Assembly: GCF_900113445.1 (NCBI RefSeq)
Contig: NZ_FOPJ01000014.1
Coordinates: forward strand, 1-64,000
Direction: 5' to 3'
DNA: 64,000 bases
Source: Corynebacterium spheniscorum
Lineage (GTDB): Bacteria > Actinomycetota > Actinomycetes > Mycobacteriales > Mycobacteriaceae
In this document: positions 1 to 8,129 of the stretch, piece after piece
How the letters are laid out: every line of letters begins with the position of its first letter
Numbering within the stretch: position 1 is the stretch's first letter
The notes under the pieces: generated by a model
What the model saw: only the letters and a program-made list of their open reading frames with translations
What the model was told of the DNA's origin: nothing
Databases searched by the model: none
Program-made: the position numbers and the translations under genes

Positions 1-108
1 CGTTCGCCACTCGAGTACCCCAACAAAGTTGGAGCCTTTCCGTTCGACTTGCATGTGTTAAGCACGCCGCCAGCGTTCGTCCTGAGCCAGGATCAAACTC
101 TCCACAAA
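1..108 (-). rRNA. rrs: 16S rRNA, 5' end only (partial)
   Basis: Read on the minus strand, this stretch holds the universal 16S start (AGAGTTTGATCCTGGCTCAG complement at about 82-101), followed by the conserved GACGAACGCTGGCGGCGTGC block and the variable V1 loop. The mature 5' end should lie about seven bases upstream of AGAGTTTG, near 108. The gene runs off the left edge, so only about 108 bases are present. Confidence 0.97.
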
Positions 109-426
109 AAATCAGTTCAATCAGAACAAGACCCTAATTTGATAAAGAGCCCAACACCTGACAAAAACAACTGGTCATCAATCAAAAAAACGTTCAGTCG
201 GCATCCGACGAGGAAAAACCCAACCAAACAAAATTTCTGCACACAGAAAAATCCATGCCCATGACAACACAGTGAAATCATGCACCAAACAAGACAATAT
301 TTTCATGGCCCCTCGAAAACACACCCTTCACAAAAAAGGATGCCAGTGCTTCAAGGCCACCCGGCACACAACCACACACGGTCACAAACACAAACACCAT
401 GCACAAAACAAACAAAAGTACATCAA

Positions 427-450
427 CACACTATTGAGTTCTCAAACATC
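427..450 (-). promoter_or_regulatory. boxA-like antitermination element in the rRNA leader
   Basis: The minus strand reads TTTGAGAACTCAATAGTGTG here. This motif recurs in actinobacterial rRNA leaders and spacers, where it is taken as the NusB/NusE (boxA) region of antitermination. It sits about 320 bases upstream of the mature 16S end. The match to the mycobacterial/corynebacterial form is from memory. Confidence 0.55.
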
Positions 451-573
451 AAGACCAACACCCACACCAACCCGCCAACCAAGACAGGAGATGAAGATGA
501 GTCAAAAATACCAGCAGACCAACACACAAACCTCCGCAAACGAAGGCCGCAACCAGTCATGCTGACCCCCATA

Positions 574-602
574 AAGTTACACACCCCCACAACACTTCAC
601 AA
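574..602 (-). promoter_or_regulatory. Probable rRNA operon promoter
   Basis: On the minus strand a -35-like TTGTGA (597-602) and a -10-like TAACTT (574-579) are separated by exactly 17 bases. This predicts a start near 567 and a leader of roughly 460 bases before 16S. A T-poor, A-rich stretch (CCTAAAAAACC, about 624-634 on the minus strand) upstream could act as an UP element. A second TTGACC (610-615) has no good -10 partner at normal spacing. Only a sequence match supports this call. Confidence 0.45.
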
Positions 603-1042
603 ACCCCCAGGTCAACCACGGTTTTTTAGGCACAATCTCGCGCCTTAAGAGCAATTGGTGCGGATAACGGCGTCCTATGCTCAGCATTGAGCGGAATTGG
701 AGACCGTCGGGGCTTCGATCTCGGGGATAGCTCTGTACCTTTGCCCCGCGGGGAGCGGGCGTGGTGTGTGGGCGCTAGCCTCGGGAGACAGTGTTAAATG
801 CACCCCCTGTGCAGTGCGTTGAGATGGACTGAAATTTTGTACGCCCGTACCCTTATTTATGCGAGCTTGAAGCGCACTGCATAATCTTGAGATGTACGTC
901 TGCTCTGCGGTCGTGCCCTAGTGGCGGGAATATGAGGAGGCACCTTTAGTGTTTCCCATGCTCCTCGTTGATGGGGTTGGTGGATACGAGGGCATGGTTA
1001 AGTTTTGTCTTCGCAGCCAGTATCGAAGAGATGCAGGCGTAC

Positions 1043-1056
1043 AGGTGTTAACACCT
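1043..1056. promoter_or_regulatory. 14-bp perfect palindrome upstream of the NYN gene
   Basis: AGGTGTTAACACCT reads the same on both strands. It lies 23 bases before the ATG of the NYN-domain gene, just upstream of a tandem GAATTAG-GAATTAG that leads into the ribosome binding site. Position and symmetry suggest an operator for a dimeric repressor. No regulator can be named. Confidence 0.4.
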
Positions 1057-1079
1057 CTATGAATTAGGAATTAGGAGCC

Positions 1080-2702
1080 ATGCTTGAACGCACACTGCTT
1101 TTTGTGGATACCTCATATCTACTGGCGAGCTTTTACAACTCGTGGGAGACCGGGGCCCGCGCACAATTAGAAATTGATCTTCCGGAGGTCGTTAATGTTT
1201 TAGGTCAGATGGTCCAAACTCAGCTGGACCAGCCCGTTCACCGACAATTATGGTACGACGGCATCCCAGATTCCGGGCCTCACCGTTATCAACGTTCTTT
1301 GCGCACTTGTGAGGGTGTGCAATTAAGAGCTGGGCATTTAATTGAATGGGGAGAACGCCGTACCCAGAAGGCGGTAGATACTCGCCTGGTAGCCGACATG
1401 GTTTTATCAGCTGCTCGTGGGCAAGTTTCTGACTTTGTGTTAGTTTCCGGCGACGCCGATATGATTCCGGGCGTAGAGGAAGCGGTAACTGCAGGTATTC
1501 GCGTTCACCTTTACGGGTTCGGCTGGGATTCGATGTCCTCGCTTTTGCGTCACGCCTGTGATTCCACGACCATTTTGGATCCGCGCGAAGACTTTGCCGA
1601 GTGCATGCAATTGCAGGTACTCGAAGGTCCACTGCCACCGGTGGTCCGTTCGCGCACTACCCCCGAGGATGCTGAAGATGCTTCGGGGGATACCGCCTGC
1701 GAGGCCTCGCAGGCGACTTCGGGTGAAGCCTCCGAAGTGCAGTCTTCGGATAGCTGCTGCGCACCAAACAGCAGCACTGAGTCTGCACAGCCGGGCTCTG
1801 CTGACAGCAGCGAAAAATCCAGCGACACCGATACCTCGCAGGTCGAGGGTAGTTCTTCTTGTTGCCAAGAAATCGCAGGCCCCGCAGCCGGTGCTACCAG
1901 CACCGCGTTGGGGCAACAAGCGAAGCGTACTGAAGAAGGCCAGGCGGGAGCTTCGGCTTCGAAGGGTTCGATTCGGCGGGATCATTCTGCGCAGCAGGAT
2001 GCCGACACCGATAGCGAGCCTTTAAAGCCTGCTTCCCCGCAACCTGGGGAAAGCATTCGCCGCAGCACCACCCCGGCCGCTACCCCAGCAGCGATCCCCG
2101 GCGCGCATGCACGCTTGGATGCAGAGACCGAAGAACATGCCCCGGCTATACCGGAGCCCAAGCATGAGCAGCCGGCTGAAACCATTGATCCGGCCGCTGA
2201 GGTGGCGGCAAGTACCTCAAGTACCCCGCGTACGGTTGCTGAAACATCCGGCACCTCGAACGCTAATGCCGAGACGGCTAAGGATGCTACGGCCACCAAG
2301 GATGCTTCGAGCAGCAGCGAGTCTGCCACAAGCAGCACTGAGGCTCCGAAGCCCACTGCGGTGCCGAAGCCTTCAATGATGGCGCCGCGCAGGAAATTGC
2401 GTTCGCGTTATGTACCGCTACCCAATGAGGTGTGGGCCTCTGGTGGTTATCAAACCCCGTTTGATGTGGGCCAACAGTACGCATCGTGGTGGTATGAGCA
2501 TGCGGCGACCACGGATCAGCGCGATAATGCGCACTTGCTTTCTGGTGGTGGTTTGCCCCCAGAGATCGACCGTCCGCTATTGCAATTCGCCTGTGAAACT
2601 TTGCATGAGTACACGCTCAGCGAAACGCAGCGCGTGAGTCTGCGCGATGGTTTCCACTCCGGTATCCGCGGGGTGTTGATTAATGTGTCGCGCAGAAATT
2701 AG
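1080..2702 (+). CDS. NYN (PIN-like) domain protein with long acidic Ser/Ala-rich linker
   Basis: Residues 1-170 look like a NYN/LabA-type domain of the PIN-like nuclease fold. A first-strand FVDTSYL with an acidic residue and a later VSGDADMIPGVE strand-loop supply the expected metal-binding acids. The family is thought to act on RNA as a nuclease; activity here is inferred only. Residues about 190-420 are low complexity, rich in Ser, Glu, Ala, Thr and Pro, with several CC pairs. A conserved-looking globular tail of about 110 residues follows (from RRKLRSRYVPLPNEVWASGG). The ATG is preceded by AGGAG at a good distance. The gene is monocistronic, divergent from the rRNA operon, and ends at a strong terminator. 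Confidence 0.85.
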   Translation: MLERTLLFVDTSYLLASFYNSWETGARAQLEIDLPEVVNVLGQMVQTQLDQPVHRQLWYDGIPDSGPHRYQRSLRTCEGVQLRAGHLIEWGERRTQKAVDTRLVADMVLSAARGQVSDFVLVSGDADMIPGVEEAVTAGIRVHLYGFGWDSMSSLLRHACDSTTILDPREDFAECMQLQVLEGPLPPVVRSRTTPEDAEDASGDTACEASQATSGEASEVQSSDSCCAPNSSTESAQPGSADSSEKSSDTDTSQVEGSSSCCQEIAGPAAGATSTALGQQAKRTEEGQAGASASKGSIRRDHSAQQDADTDSEPLKPASPQPGESIRRSTTPAATPAAIPGAHARLDAETEEHAPAIPEPKHEQPAETIDPAAEVAASTSSTPRTVAETSGTSNANAETAKDATATKDASSSSESATSSTEAPKPTAVPKPSMMAPRRKLRSRYVPLPNEVWASGGYQTPFDVGQQYASWWYEHAATTDQRDNAHLLSGGGLPPEIDRPLLQFACETLHEYTLSETQRVSLRDGFHSGIRGVLINVSRRN

Positions 2703-2713
2703 GCGCTAACACT

Positions 2714-2755
2714 AAAAGCGGCGTTGGAGATCAATCATTCCCCAACGCCGCTTTT
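2714..2755 (+). terminator. Rho-independent terminator after the NYN gene
   Basis: Arms AAAAGCGGCGTTGG (2714-2727) and CCAACGCCGCTTTT (2742-2755) form a 14-bp perfect stem that ends in a T tract, 12 bases after the stop codon. The A-rich left arm could let it work in both directions. Confidence 0.85.
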
Positions 2756-2798
2756 GCTTTGGTTCGGATACTTAGGCTCAGTGTCTAAAAACGCCAGC

Positions 2799-2832
2799 GC
2801 CCCGGCAACACCGTCTCTTTTGTTGCCGGGGC
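2799..2832. repeat. 11-bp GC-rich inverted repeat
   Basis: GCCCCGGCAAC (2799-2809) and GTTGCCGGGGC (2822-2832) are perfect inverted arms around a 12-base loop. No T tract follows on either strand, so it is not a standard terminator. It lies between the NYN gene and the end of pspA. Confidence 0.5.
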
Positions 2833-2963
2833 TTGCTAGCGAAACCTCGTACCTAACGCTACCTTGCTTAAGGGCTTCCAGGAAGAGGACTCGCCTGCAA
2901 TTTTTAGGCGAAACACCGCCCTAGGCCTGCGAGGTTTTCCTAAGGTTATCCCCGATCGCTGCC

Positions 2964-3932
2964 CTAGTTAGCGGGCTTATCCGTTGTACCCTGCGCTTCT
3001 GGGTTCTCCTTAGCCTCAAATTCAGTGGAGTTCGCGGCATCGGCATCTGCGGGATCCTGCGAAAGATCCTCAGCGCCGGCGGCCTCCTTGGCCCCCTGCT
3101 TGGGTGTAGTTTCCTCCACAACAGCATCTTGGGGCTCGGCGGCGACCTCAGCGCCAGCGCCAGCATCAGCAGCTTCCTCAGCTCCGCGTTCTAACTCACC
3201 CGGGGCCTTATCGGATTTACCGGCATTAAGCTCGGCGCGCAGCTCCTCCAGTCGGGCCGCGGCCTTCATATCAGTGCCGGAGCTTTGGATCTCAGCCATA
3301 TGCCCACCCACCGAACTCTGGGTTAGTTCTTGGGCGCCCAAAGCATCGGCATAGCGGCGCTCAATCTTTTCACGCACCGCATCCAAGGTGGGTACCGCAT
3401 CATCGGGCTTGAAAGTGCCCATGGTGTCCATGGCTTGGGTGGCGGTTTCTTGCATGGCGGCTTGATCCGCTTGGGAGCGCAGCTCATTAATCTGGCTGAG
3501 CTGTTCTTGGAGCTTGGCTTCAGATTCGCTTTGCTGCTGGCGGGCCTGCTCCGCGGCGGTTTTCGCCTGGGAGTGAAGGGCAGCGGTTTCTTCTACCTGT
3601 CGTTCCACCGACACCAGCTGCGTGGCCAGCACCTCAGCGGTATTGCTGAACTGTTGGGCCTTTTCTGGGGTTTCGGCGGTATCGGCGGCGCGAAGTGCAT
3701 CGCGGGCTTGTTGCTGCAGGCGTTCTTGATCCTTGCGCAGGCGATCAAGCTTCATTTCCAATTGCTTTTGGTTGCCGATCACGCGAGCGGCTTGTTCGCT
3801 AATCGCCTGGTGCTGGGCTTTCACGGCTTCAACGGCCTGTTGGATTTGTACCTTCGGATCCGCATTTTCATCGATTTTCTGATCCAAGGATGCCTTGAGG
3901 TATTTCCAGCCCTTGCTCAAAGGATTCGCCAT
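2964..3932 (-). CDS. pspA: PspA/IM30 family envelope-stress protein
   Basis: The protein starts MANPLSKGWKYLKASLDQKI and continues as an almost unbroken coiled coil to about residue 225, with the Ala/Gln/Glu/Arg pattern of PspA/IM30 (the actinobacterial 35-kDa antigen group). Members form oligomers on the inner face of the membrane and buffer envelope stress. The last 90 or so residues are acidic low complexity (Glu, Ala, Asp), a tail beyond the usual 220-270 residue family length. The gene stands alone. A 10-base direct repeat with 13-base period lies just upstream. The function follows from the family. Confidence 0.88.
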   Translation of the reverse strand: MANPLSKGWKYLKASLDQKIDENADPKVQIQQAVEAVKAQHQAISEQAARVIGNQKQLEMKLDRLRKDQERLQQQARDALRAADTAETPEKAQQFSNTAEVLATQLVSVERQVEETAALHSQAKTAAEQARQQQSESEAKLQEQLSQINELRSQADQAAMQETATQAMDTMGTFKPDDAVPTLDAVREKIERRYADALGAQELTQSSVGGHMAEIQSSGTDMKAAARLEELRAELNAGKSDKAPGELERGAEEAADAGAGAEVAAEPQDAVVEETTPKQGAKEAAGAEDLSQDPADADAANSTEFEAKENPEAQGTTDKPAN

Positions 3933-4264
3933 GATATGTACGCCTTTCTTCGCGCGAACGCTAAGCGCGAACGCAGAGTCTGTCTATGCTCATCACCCGC
4001 ACAAATAAAAGCTACAGCGCGCGGGCAATCAGAATCAGGGCCTAGTCTACGTGCGCTGTACATATCAGCGTCGGCTTATACACTGCCCCGCCATACCCCC
4101 ATCTCTACCCCCATTCCCTCGGGCTACTCCGGCCCAAGGCACTATCCCGGCGCGGCAGACCCCTGCACCGGCCCTCCCCGGCGGGGAAAGTGCCGGGGCT
4201 TAGCCCGCGGGTCTCGGGGAAAGCTCACAGCCTAAAACCCCAAGACCCAAAGGGCCCTCACACA
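3933..4264. other. Intergenic region upstream of pspA
   Basis: No gene is seen. Two copies of GCGCGAACGC (3952-3961 and 3965-3974) lie 20-40 bases before the pspA start and could be a regulator site. A motif AGCCCGCGGGTCTCGGG (4202-4218), shared with other intergenic regions of this window, lies near the end of trxA. No clear terminator follows trxA. Confidence 0.5.
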
Positions 4265-4633
4265 CTACTGCGCTTCGTTTTGCTCCTTGAGCTGGCGGCG
4301 CACATCTTCCATATCCAGGGCCTTGACCTGGTTAATCAGGTCGGTGAGCACCGGTAAAGGCAAAGCGCCGGCGTCGCGATACACCATAATGCCGTCGCGG
4401 AAAATCATCAGCGTAGGGATCGACTGGATCTCCAGGGCCGCGGCCAACGCCTGGTTAGCTTCGGTATCTAGCTTCGCGAAGATGATCTCGGGGTTTTCTT
4501 CACTGGCCTTCTCAAAGGTGGGGGCGAAGGCGCGGCACGGGCCACACCAGGATGCCCAGCAGTCCACAATAACGATTCCTTCACCGCTCACGGTGGCTTC
4601 GAAAGTGTCCTCAGTGATGTCGATGGTTGCCAT
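4265..4633 (-). CDS. trxA: Thioredoxin
   Basis: This is a 122-residue thioredoxin: the fold starts at MATIDITEDTF, the redox site is WCGPC (WASWCGPCRAF), and the cis-proline lies in SIPTLMIF. It reduces protein disulfides in the cytosol with electrons from thioredoxin reductase. A longer frame extends upstream to 4771, but family length and the CAGGAGT ribosome site set the start at 4633. The C-terminus carries about 12 extra charged residues beyond the usual fold. A SigH-type promoter lies about 135 bases upstream, which fits disulfide-stress control. Confidence 0.92.
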   Translation of the reverse strand: MATIDITEDTFEATVSGEGIVIVDCWASWCGPCRAFAPTFEKASEENPEIIFAKLDTEANQALAAALEIQSIPTLMIFRDGIMVYRDAGALPLPVLTDLINQVKALDMEDVRRQLKEQNEAQ

Positions 4634-4767
4634 TTTTGGGGTGACTCCTGTCAGTTTTGGAATGTTGCGAGTAGCTTGCAGGTGTGGCGCATCGCGTGCT
4701 CCTGCGGGCCTCACGCACATCGCTTGCGATCTGTCTATGGTCGATGGGTACACGCCACTTATTAGGG

Positions 4768-4796
4768 TCAACCGACCGCGTGGCGCTGATTATTCC
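4768..4796 (-). promoter_or_regulatory. SigH-type (disulfide/heat stress) promoter for trxA
   Basis: On the minus strand GGGGAATA (GGAATA at 4791-4796) is followed after 18 bases by GTTGA (4768-4772). The known corynebacterial SigH consensus is GGAATA, 16-20 bases, then GTT, and thioredoxin-system genes belong to that regulon in C. glutamicum. The predicted start is near 4762, which gives a leader of about 130 bases. Confidence 0.6.
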
Positions 4797-4881
4797 CCAT
4801 CCTTCCAAGCTTTGCTGAAGGAAGCTCGCGGAAACCCAGAAATAAACCTGCGAACTATTGACATGAAAGGAAGGGTCAACA

Positions 4882-5088
4882 ATGACCAAGAACTATCGCA
4901 TTAAGGGCATGACCTGCGAACATTGCAGCAATGCCGTGACTGAAGAAGTCAGCGAAATCGACGGCGTGACTGATGTCACTGTGGAGCTGGAGTCCGGGAT
5001 CGCTCGGGTCAGCGGCCATGATTTCACCGACGCCCAGGTCACCGCGGCCGTCGAGGAAGCCGGCTATGAAGTGATCGAAGAGGACTAA
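4882..5088 (+). CDS. copZ: Copper chaperone, HMA domain (CopZ-like)
   Basis: This 68-residue protein is a single heavy-metal-associated domain with the metal site GMTCEHC near the N-terminus and the usual beta-alpha-beta-beta-alpha-beta pattern. It probably carries Cu(I) in the cytosol and hands it to the P-type ATPase encoded 28 bases downstream. The ribosome site AAAGGAAGGG lies about 8 bases before the ATG. No copper-sensing repressor gene (CsoR or CueR) is next to it in the window. Confidence 0.9.
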   Translation: MTKNYRIKGMTCEHCSNAVTEEVSEIDGVTDVTVELESGIARVSGHDFTDAQVTAAVEEAGYEVIEED

Positions 5089-5116
5089 CTTTTAGCGCGA
5101 AAGGACTCGCTACCTG

Positions 5117-7726
5117 ATGAAGCAACACGTTGACCTCGCCGTCAGCGGGATGACTTGTACTTCTTGTTCATCCCGGGTGGAGCGCAAGCTCAATAAACTC
5201 GATGGGGTTGAGGCCAGCGTGAACTTCGCGACCGAAACTGCGTCGATCGACTTTAATCCCGAGCAGGTTTCCTGCGAAGAGCTCATCGAGGTGGTAAAGA
5301 AAACCGGGTATGGGGCGAACGTAGTGCCTGGGGCGACCGTAGTGCCTGGGGCATCCGAGGAGGCAGCTGAGGCCCCTGCTTCCCAACCCACCTCACGCAC
5401 CGTGGAGCTGGCGATTAGTGGGATGACCTGCACCTCCTGCTCCTCGCGGGTGGAGCGCAAGCTCAATAAACTCCCCGGGGTTGAAGCCACCGTCAACTTC
5501 GCCACGGAAAGCGCGAATGTGCAGCTAGAAGGTGGTGCCGCCAGCAATGAGGAGCTCCTTGCCCTCATCGAGAAGACTGGTTATGGCGCCACGGTAGTTT
5601 CTGACTCTGCCTCCCCCGAGACCCGCGGGCACAGCACGCAGGATGCTGCGGGTACGGCGGTTGAGGGGTTTGCCGCACCTGGCACCTCTGCACCGGCGAA
5701 TGCGGATACACACGTAGAAGAAAGAGACGTGTTAGGCCGCCGCCTGGTGATCTCTGCGGTGTTGGCTTTGCCGGTGATGTTGATTTGTATGATCCCGGCG
5801 TTGCAATTCGACTATTGGCAGTGGGTGGCCTTGGTGTTGGCCACCCCGGTGTACCTGTGGGGCGGGTGGCCCTTCCACCGCGCCGCGGTGATTAACCTGC
5901 GCCATGGTGCCTTCACCATGGACACCCTGGTATCGCTGGGCACCACTGCTGCTTATGTGTGGTCATTATGGGCGCTCTTCTTCGGCGAAGCCGGGGAGAT
6001 TGGCATGCATATGCATATGAGTTTGAGTACTCGTGCTGCTGATAGTGCTTCCCATATTTATTTAGAAACCTCCGCCATGGTGGTGGTGTTCCTGCTTCTC
6101 GGACGCTGGTTCGAACACCGCGCCAAGCGACGCTCCTCGGCAGCCCTACGCGCGCTGCTCAGCCTTCGCCCAACTGAGGCCACCGCTTTAATCGATGGCA
6201 AAGAAAAGCGCATCGCCGCGCACCTTTTGCAGGTAGATGACCTATTCCTGGTGCGTCCCGGCGAGAAGATCGCCACCGATGGGGTGATTGTGGAAGGGGC
6301 GTCCGCGGTTGATGAATCCATGTTGACCGGGGAATCCGTACCGGTGGAAGTCACCGTGGGTGATGAGGTGACTGGCGCGACCATGAATACCTCAGGCCGG
6401 CTGGTAGTGCGCACCACCAGGGTTGGTTCTGATACCACCTTGGCGAAGATTGCCGCCTTAGTTACTGAAGCCCAGGCTGGGAAATCCCCGGTGCAAAAAC
6501 TGGTGGATCGTATCTCCCAGGTGTTTGTGCCGCTGGTGATTCTGGCTGCCATCCTCACCTTGGTGTTGCACCTATGGCTAAGTGATGCCCCCACCACCCA
6601 AGCTTTTGCTGCCGCCGTGGCGGTAGTAGTGATTGCCTGCCCCTGTGCTTTGGGGTTGGCTACTCCTACTGCCCTGCTGGTGGGGACTGGGCGCGGTGCG
6701 CAGCTGGGGCTTTTGATTAAGGGCCCGGAGGTGCTGGAGAACTCCCGCAAGGTAGACACCATCTTGTTGGATAAGACCGGCACCGTGACCACCGGGGTAA
6801 TGACATTGAGGGAAATCATCCCGGCGCGCAACACCACTAAAGATGATGTGCTGCTTACGGCCGCTGCCGTGGAGGCCGGTAGTGAACACCCCATTGCTGC
6901 CGCAATTCTGCGGGCCTGGGAAGAAAGCCCCGCAGCACATGCTGGCCGCGCATTACCGGCGGTGGATAATTTCAAAGCCCATGCCGGAAGTGGCGTAAGC
7001 GGGTTGATTAATGGCCACCGTGTGGAAGTAAGCAAACCACGGGCGCTAAGCCGTGTGGAAGCTTTTAGCCCAGAATCAGCCGCCCTGGTGGATGCAGAAC
7101 GTGCCTCCGGCGCCACGATTGTGGAATTGCAGGTAGATGACCAGCTGATTGGCGCTTTAAGCATGCGCGATGAGGTGCGCGAAGAATCCGCCAGCGCCAT
7201 TAGCCACTTCCGCGAGTTAGGGCTTCACCCGGTACTTTTAACCGGTGATGCGGCTGAACCAGCCGCCGCGGTAGCTGCTGAAGTGGATATTGCCCCACAG
7301 GATGTGATGAGTGGAGTCACCCCCGCCGATAAGGTGCAGGCGGTGCGTGATCACCAGCGCCAAGGCCAGGTAGTGGCCATGGTCGGTGATGGTGTCAATG
7401 ATGCTGCTGCCCTTACCCAAGCTGATTTAGGTATTGCGATGGGTGGTGGCACGGATGTGGCCGTGGAGGCCTCCGATATCACCTTGATGCGGGAGAACCT
7501 CGAAGCCGTGGTTGATGCCATGCGGCTAGCGCGCCGCACGGTCGCTACCATCCGCGGGAACCTCTTCTGGGCTTTTGGCTACAACATCATCCTCATCCCG
7601 GTAGCGGCCCTCGGGTTGCTCAACCCCATGCTGGCGGGTGCGGCGATGGCATTATCTTCTGTTTTTGTGGTCACCAATTCGCTTCGCCTGCGCGGCTTCC
7701 AGGCGCACTCCGCGCCGGATCTTTAA
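5117..7726 (+). CDS. copA: Cu(I)-exporting P1B-type ATPase with two HMA domains
   Basis: The 869-residue protein shows two N-terminal HMA domains (CTSC at 14-17 and 105-108). The membrane pump then shows TGES (about 404), the CPC ion site at 508-510, the phosphorylated Asp of DKTGT (D552), the SEHP nucleotide loop and GDGVND (757-762). This is the complete set for a P1B-1 copper exporter. The two HMA domains share an identical stretch around [18 protein letters not shown], pointing to internal duplication. Between them is a tandem [12 protein letters not shown] encoded by a short DNA repeat. The linker before the first membrane helix is long and variable. It is co-oriented with copZ, 28 bases apart, and likely in the same operon. 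Confidence 0.93.
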   Translation: MKQHVDLAVSGMTCTSCSSRVERKLNKLDGVEASVNFATETASIDFNPEQVSCEELIEVVKKTGYGANVVPGATVVPGASEEAAEAPASQPTSRTVELAISGMTCTSCSSRVERKLNKLPGVEATVNFATESANVQLEGGAASNEELLALIEKTGYGATVVSDSASPETRGHSTQDAAGTAVEGFAAPGTSAPANADTHVEERDVLGRRLVISAVLALPVMLICMIPALQFDYWQWVALVLATPVYLWGGWPFHRAAVINLRHGAFTMDTLVSLGTTAAYVWSLWALFFGEAGEIGMHMHMSLSTRAADSASHIYLETSAMVVVFLLLGRWFEHRAKRRSSAALRALLSLRPTEATALIDGKEKRIAAHLLQVDDLFLVRPGEKIATDGVIVEGASAVDESMLTGESVPVEVTVGDEVTGATMNTSGRLVVRTTRVGSDTTLAKIAALVTEAQAGKSPVQKLVDRISQVFVPLVILAAILTLVLHLWLSDAPTTQAFAAAVAVVVIACPCALGLATPTALLVGTGRGAQLGLLIKGPEVLENSRKVDTILLDKTGTVTTGVMTLREIIPARNTTKDDVLLTAAAVEAGSEHPIAAAILRAWEESPAAHAGRALPAVDNFKAHAGSGVSGLINGHRVEVSKPRALSRVEAFSPESAALVDAERASGATIVELQVDDQLIGALSMRDEVREESASAISHFRELGLHPVLLTGDAAEPAAAVAAEVDIAPQDVMSGVTPADKVQAVRDHQRQGQVVAMVGDGVNDAAALTQADLGIAMGGGTDVAVEASDITLMRENLEAVVDAMRLARRTVATIRGNLFWAFGYNIILIPVAALGLLNPMLAGAAMALSSVFVVTNSLRLRGFQAHSAPDL

Positions 7727-8129
7727 AGCGCACGTACCGCACGCACACCGCGCGCTGGTGGCGCCAGCGGCGCCCTTGAACCCCCTCCGAAACCGCTACT
7801 TTAAGGTTCCTACCACCGACCCCTTACTACCCCGAGATGGGGTCAACCCTCAGCCCGAATTCCTTGGGTTTTGTCCCCCGCTTAGCCAAACTACCCCCAC
7901 CCAGTGCTAACTTGTGGTTCACGCCACAAGTGTGGTGCCGAGTGCGGGGTAGTTTCCATTTCTATGATCTTCACCGCAGCCGCTCCACACCCTTGTGCTT
8001 AAGCAGCTTAGTAACCAACTAAGCAACTACCCATAACTACCCATACCCGCACAACCCCTAACCTGAGCGAACGCAATCACTGACCGCGTTCTCCACAGGC
8101 CTGCACCGCGAAGGGAGGCATCACCCGAC
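7727..8129. other. Intergenic region between copA and an MFS gene
   Basis: No gene is seen. The main feature is a nested inverted repeat at 7888-7955, listed separately. Near 8020-8050 the phrase AACTACCCA occurs twice in tandem (ACTACCCATAACTACCCATA). The ribosome site GGGAGG for the next gene lies at about 8114-8119. Confidence 0.5.
7888..7955. repeat. Nested inverted repeat (10-bp outer and 7-bp inner arms)
   Basis: Outer arms AAACTACCCC (7888-7897) and GGGGTAGTTT (7946-7955) are perfect inverted copies. Inside them CTTGTGG (7911-7917) and CCACAAG (7924-7930) pair around a 6-base loop. The whole unit could fold as one long hairpin ending in GTTT, so it might terminate copA transcripts from 160 bases downstream, or serve as a double operator for the MFS gene. 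Confidence 0.5.

Larger units (their letters stand above)
109..1079. other. Non-coding: rRNA leader and upstream region
   Basis: No credible gene is present. Positions 109-570 are the transcribed 16S leader on the minus strand. It is strikingly strand-biased: the plus strand is almost all A and C between about 240 and 610, so the RNA is G/U-rich. Positions 640-1079 hold the upstream side of the divergent NYN gene. A short inverted repeat GTACG-cc-CGTAC lies at 839-850 and a 14-base palindrome at 1043-1056. Short reading frames here are composition artefacts. Confidence 0.6.

Noticed and set aside
49-648. Three overlapping small frames in the rRNA leader
   Set aside because: They lie in the transcribed leader of 16S on the other strand. 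The His/Thr/Lys/Gln-rich translations result from the A/C-rich strand, and no ribosome site or conserved feature is seen.
3330-4235. 301-codon plus-strand frame opposite pspA
   Set aside because: It is the shadow of the pspA coiled coil (Leu/Gly-rich translation) and runs into intergenic DNA without a ribosome site.
6058-7200. 380-codon open frame antisense to copA
   Set aside because: Ser/Thr/Arg-rich shadow of the strongly supported CopA frame, with no recognisable domain.
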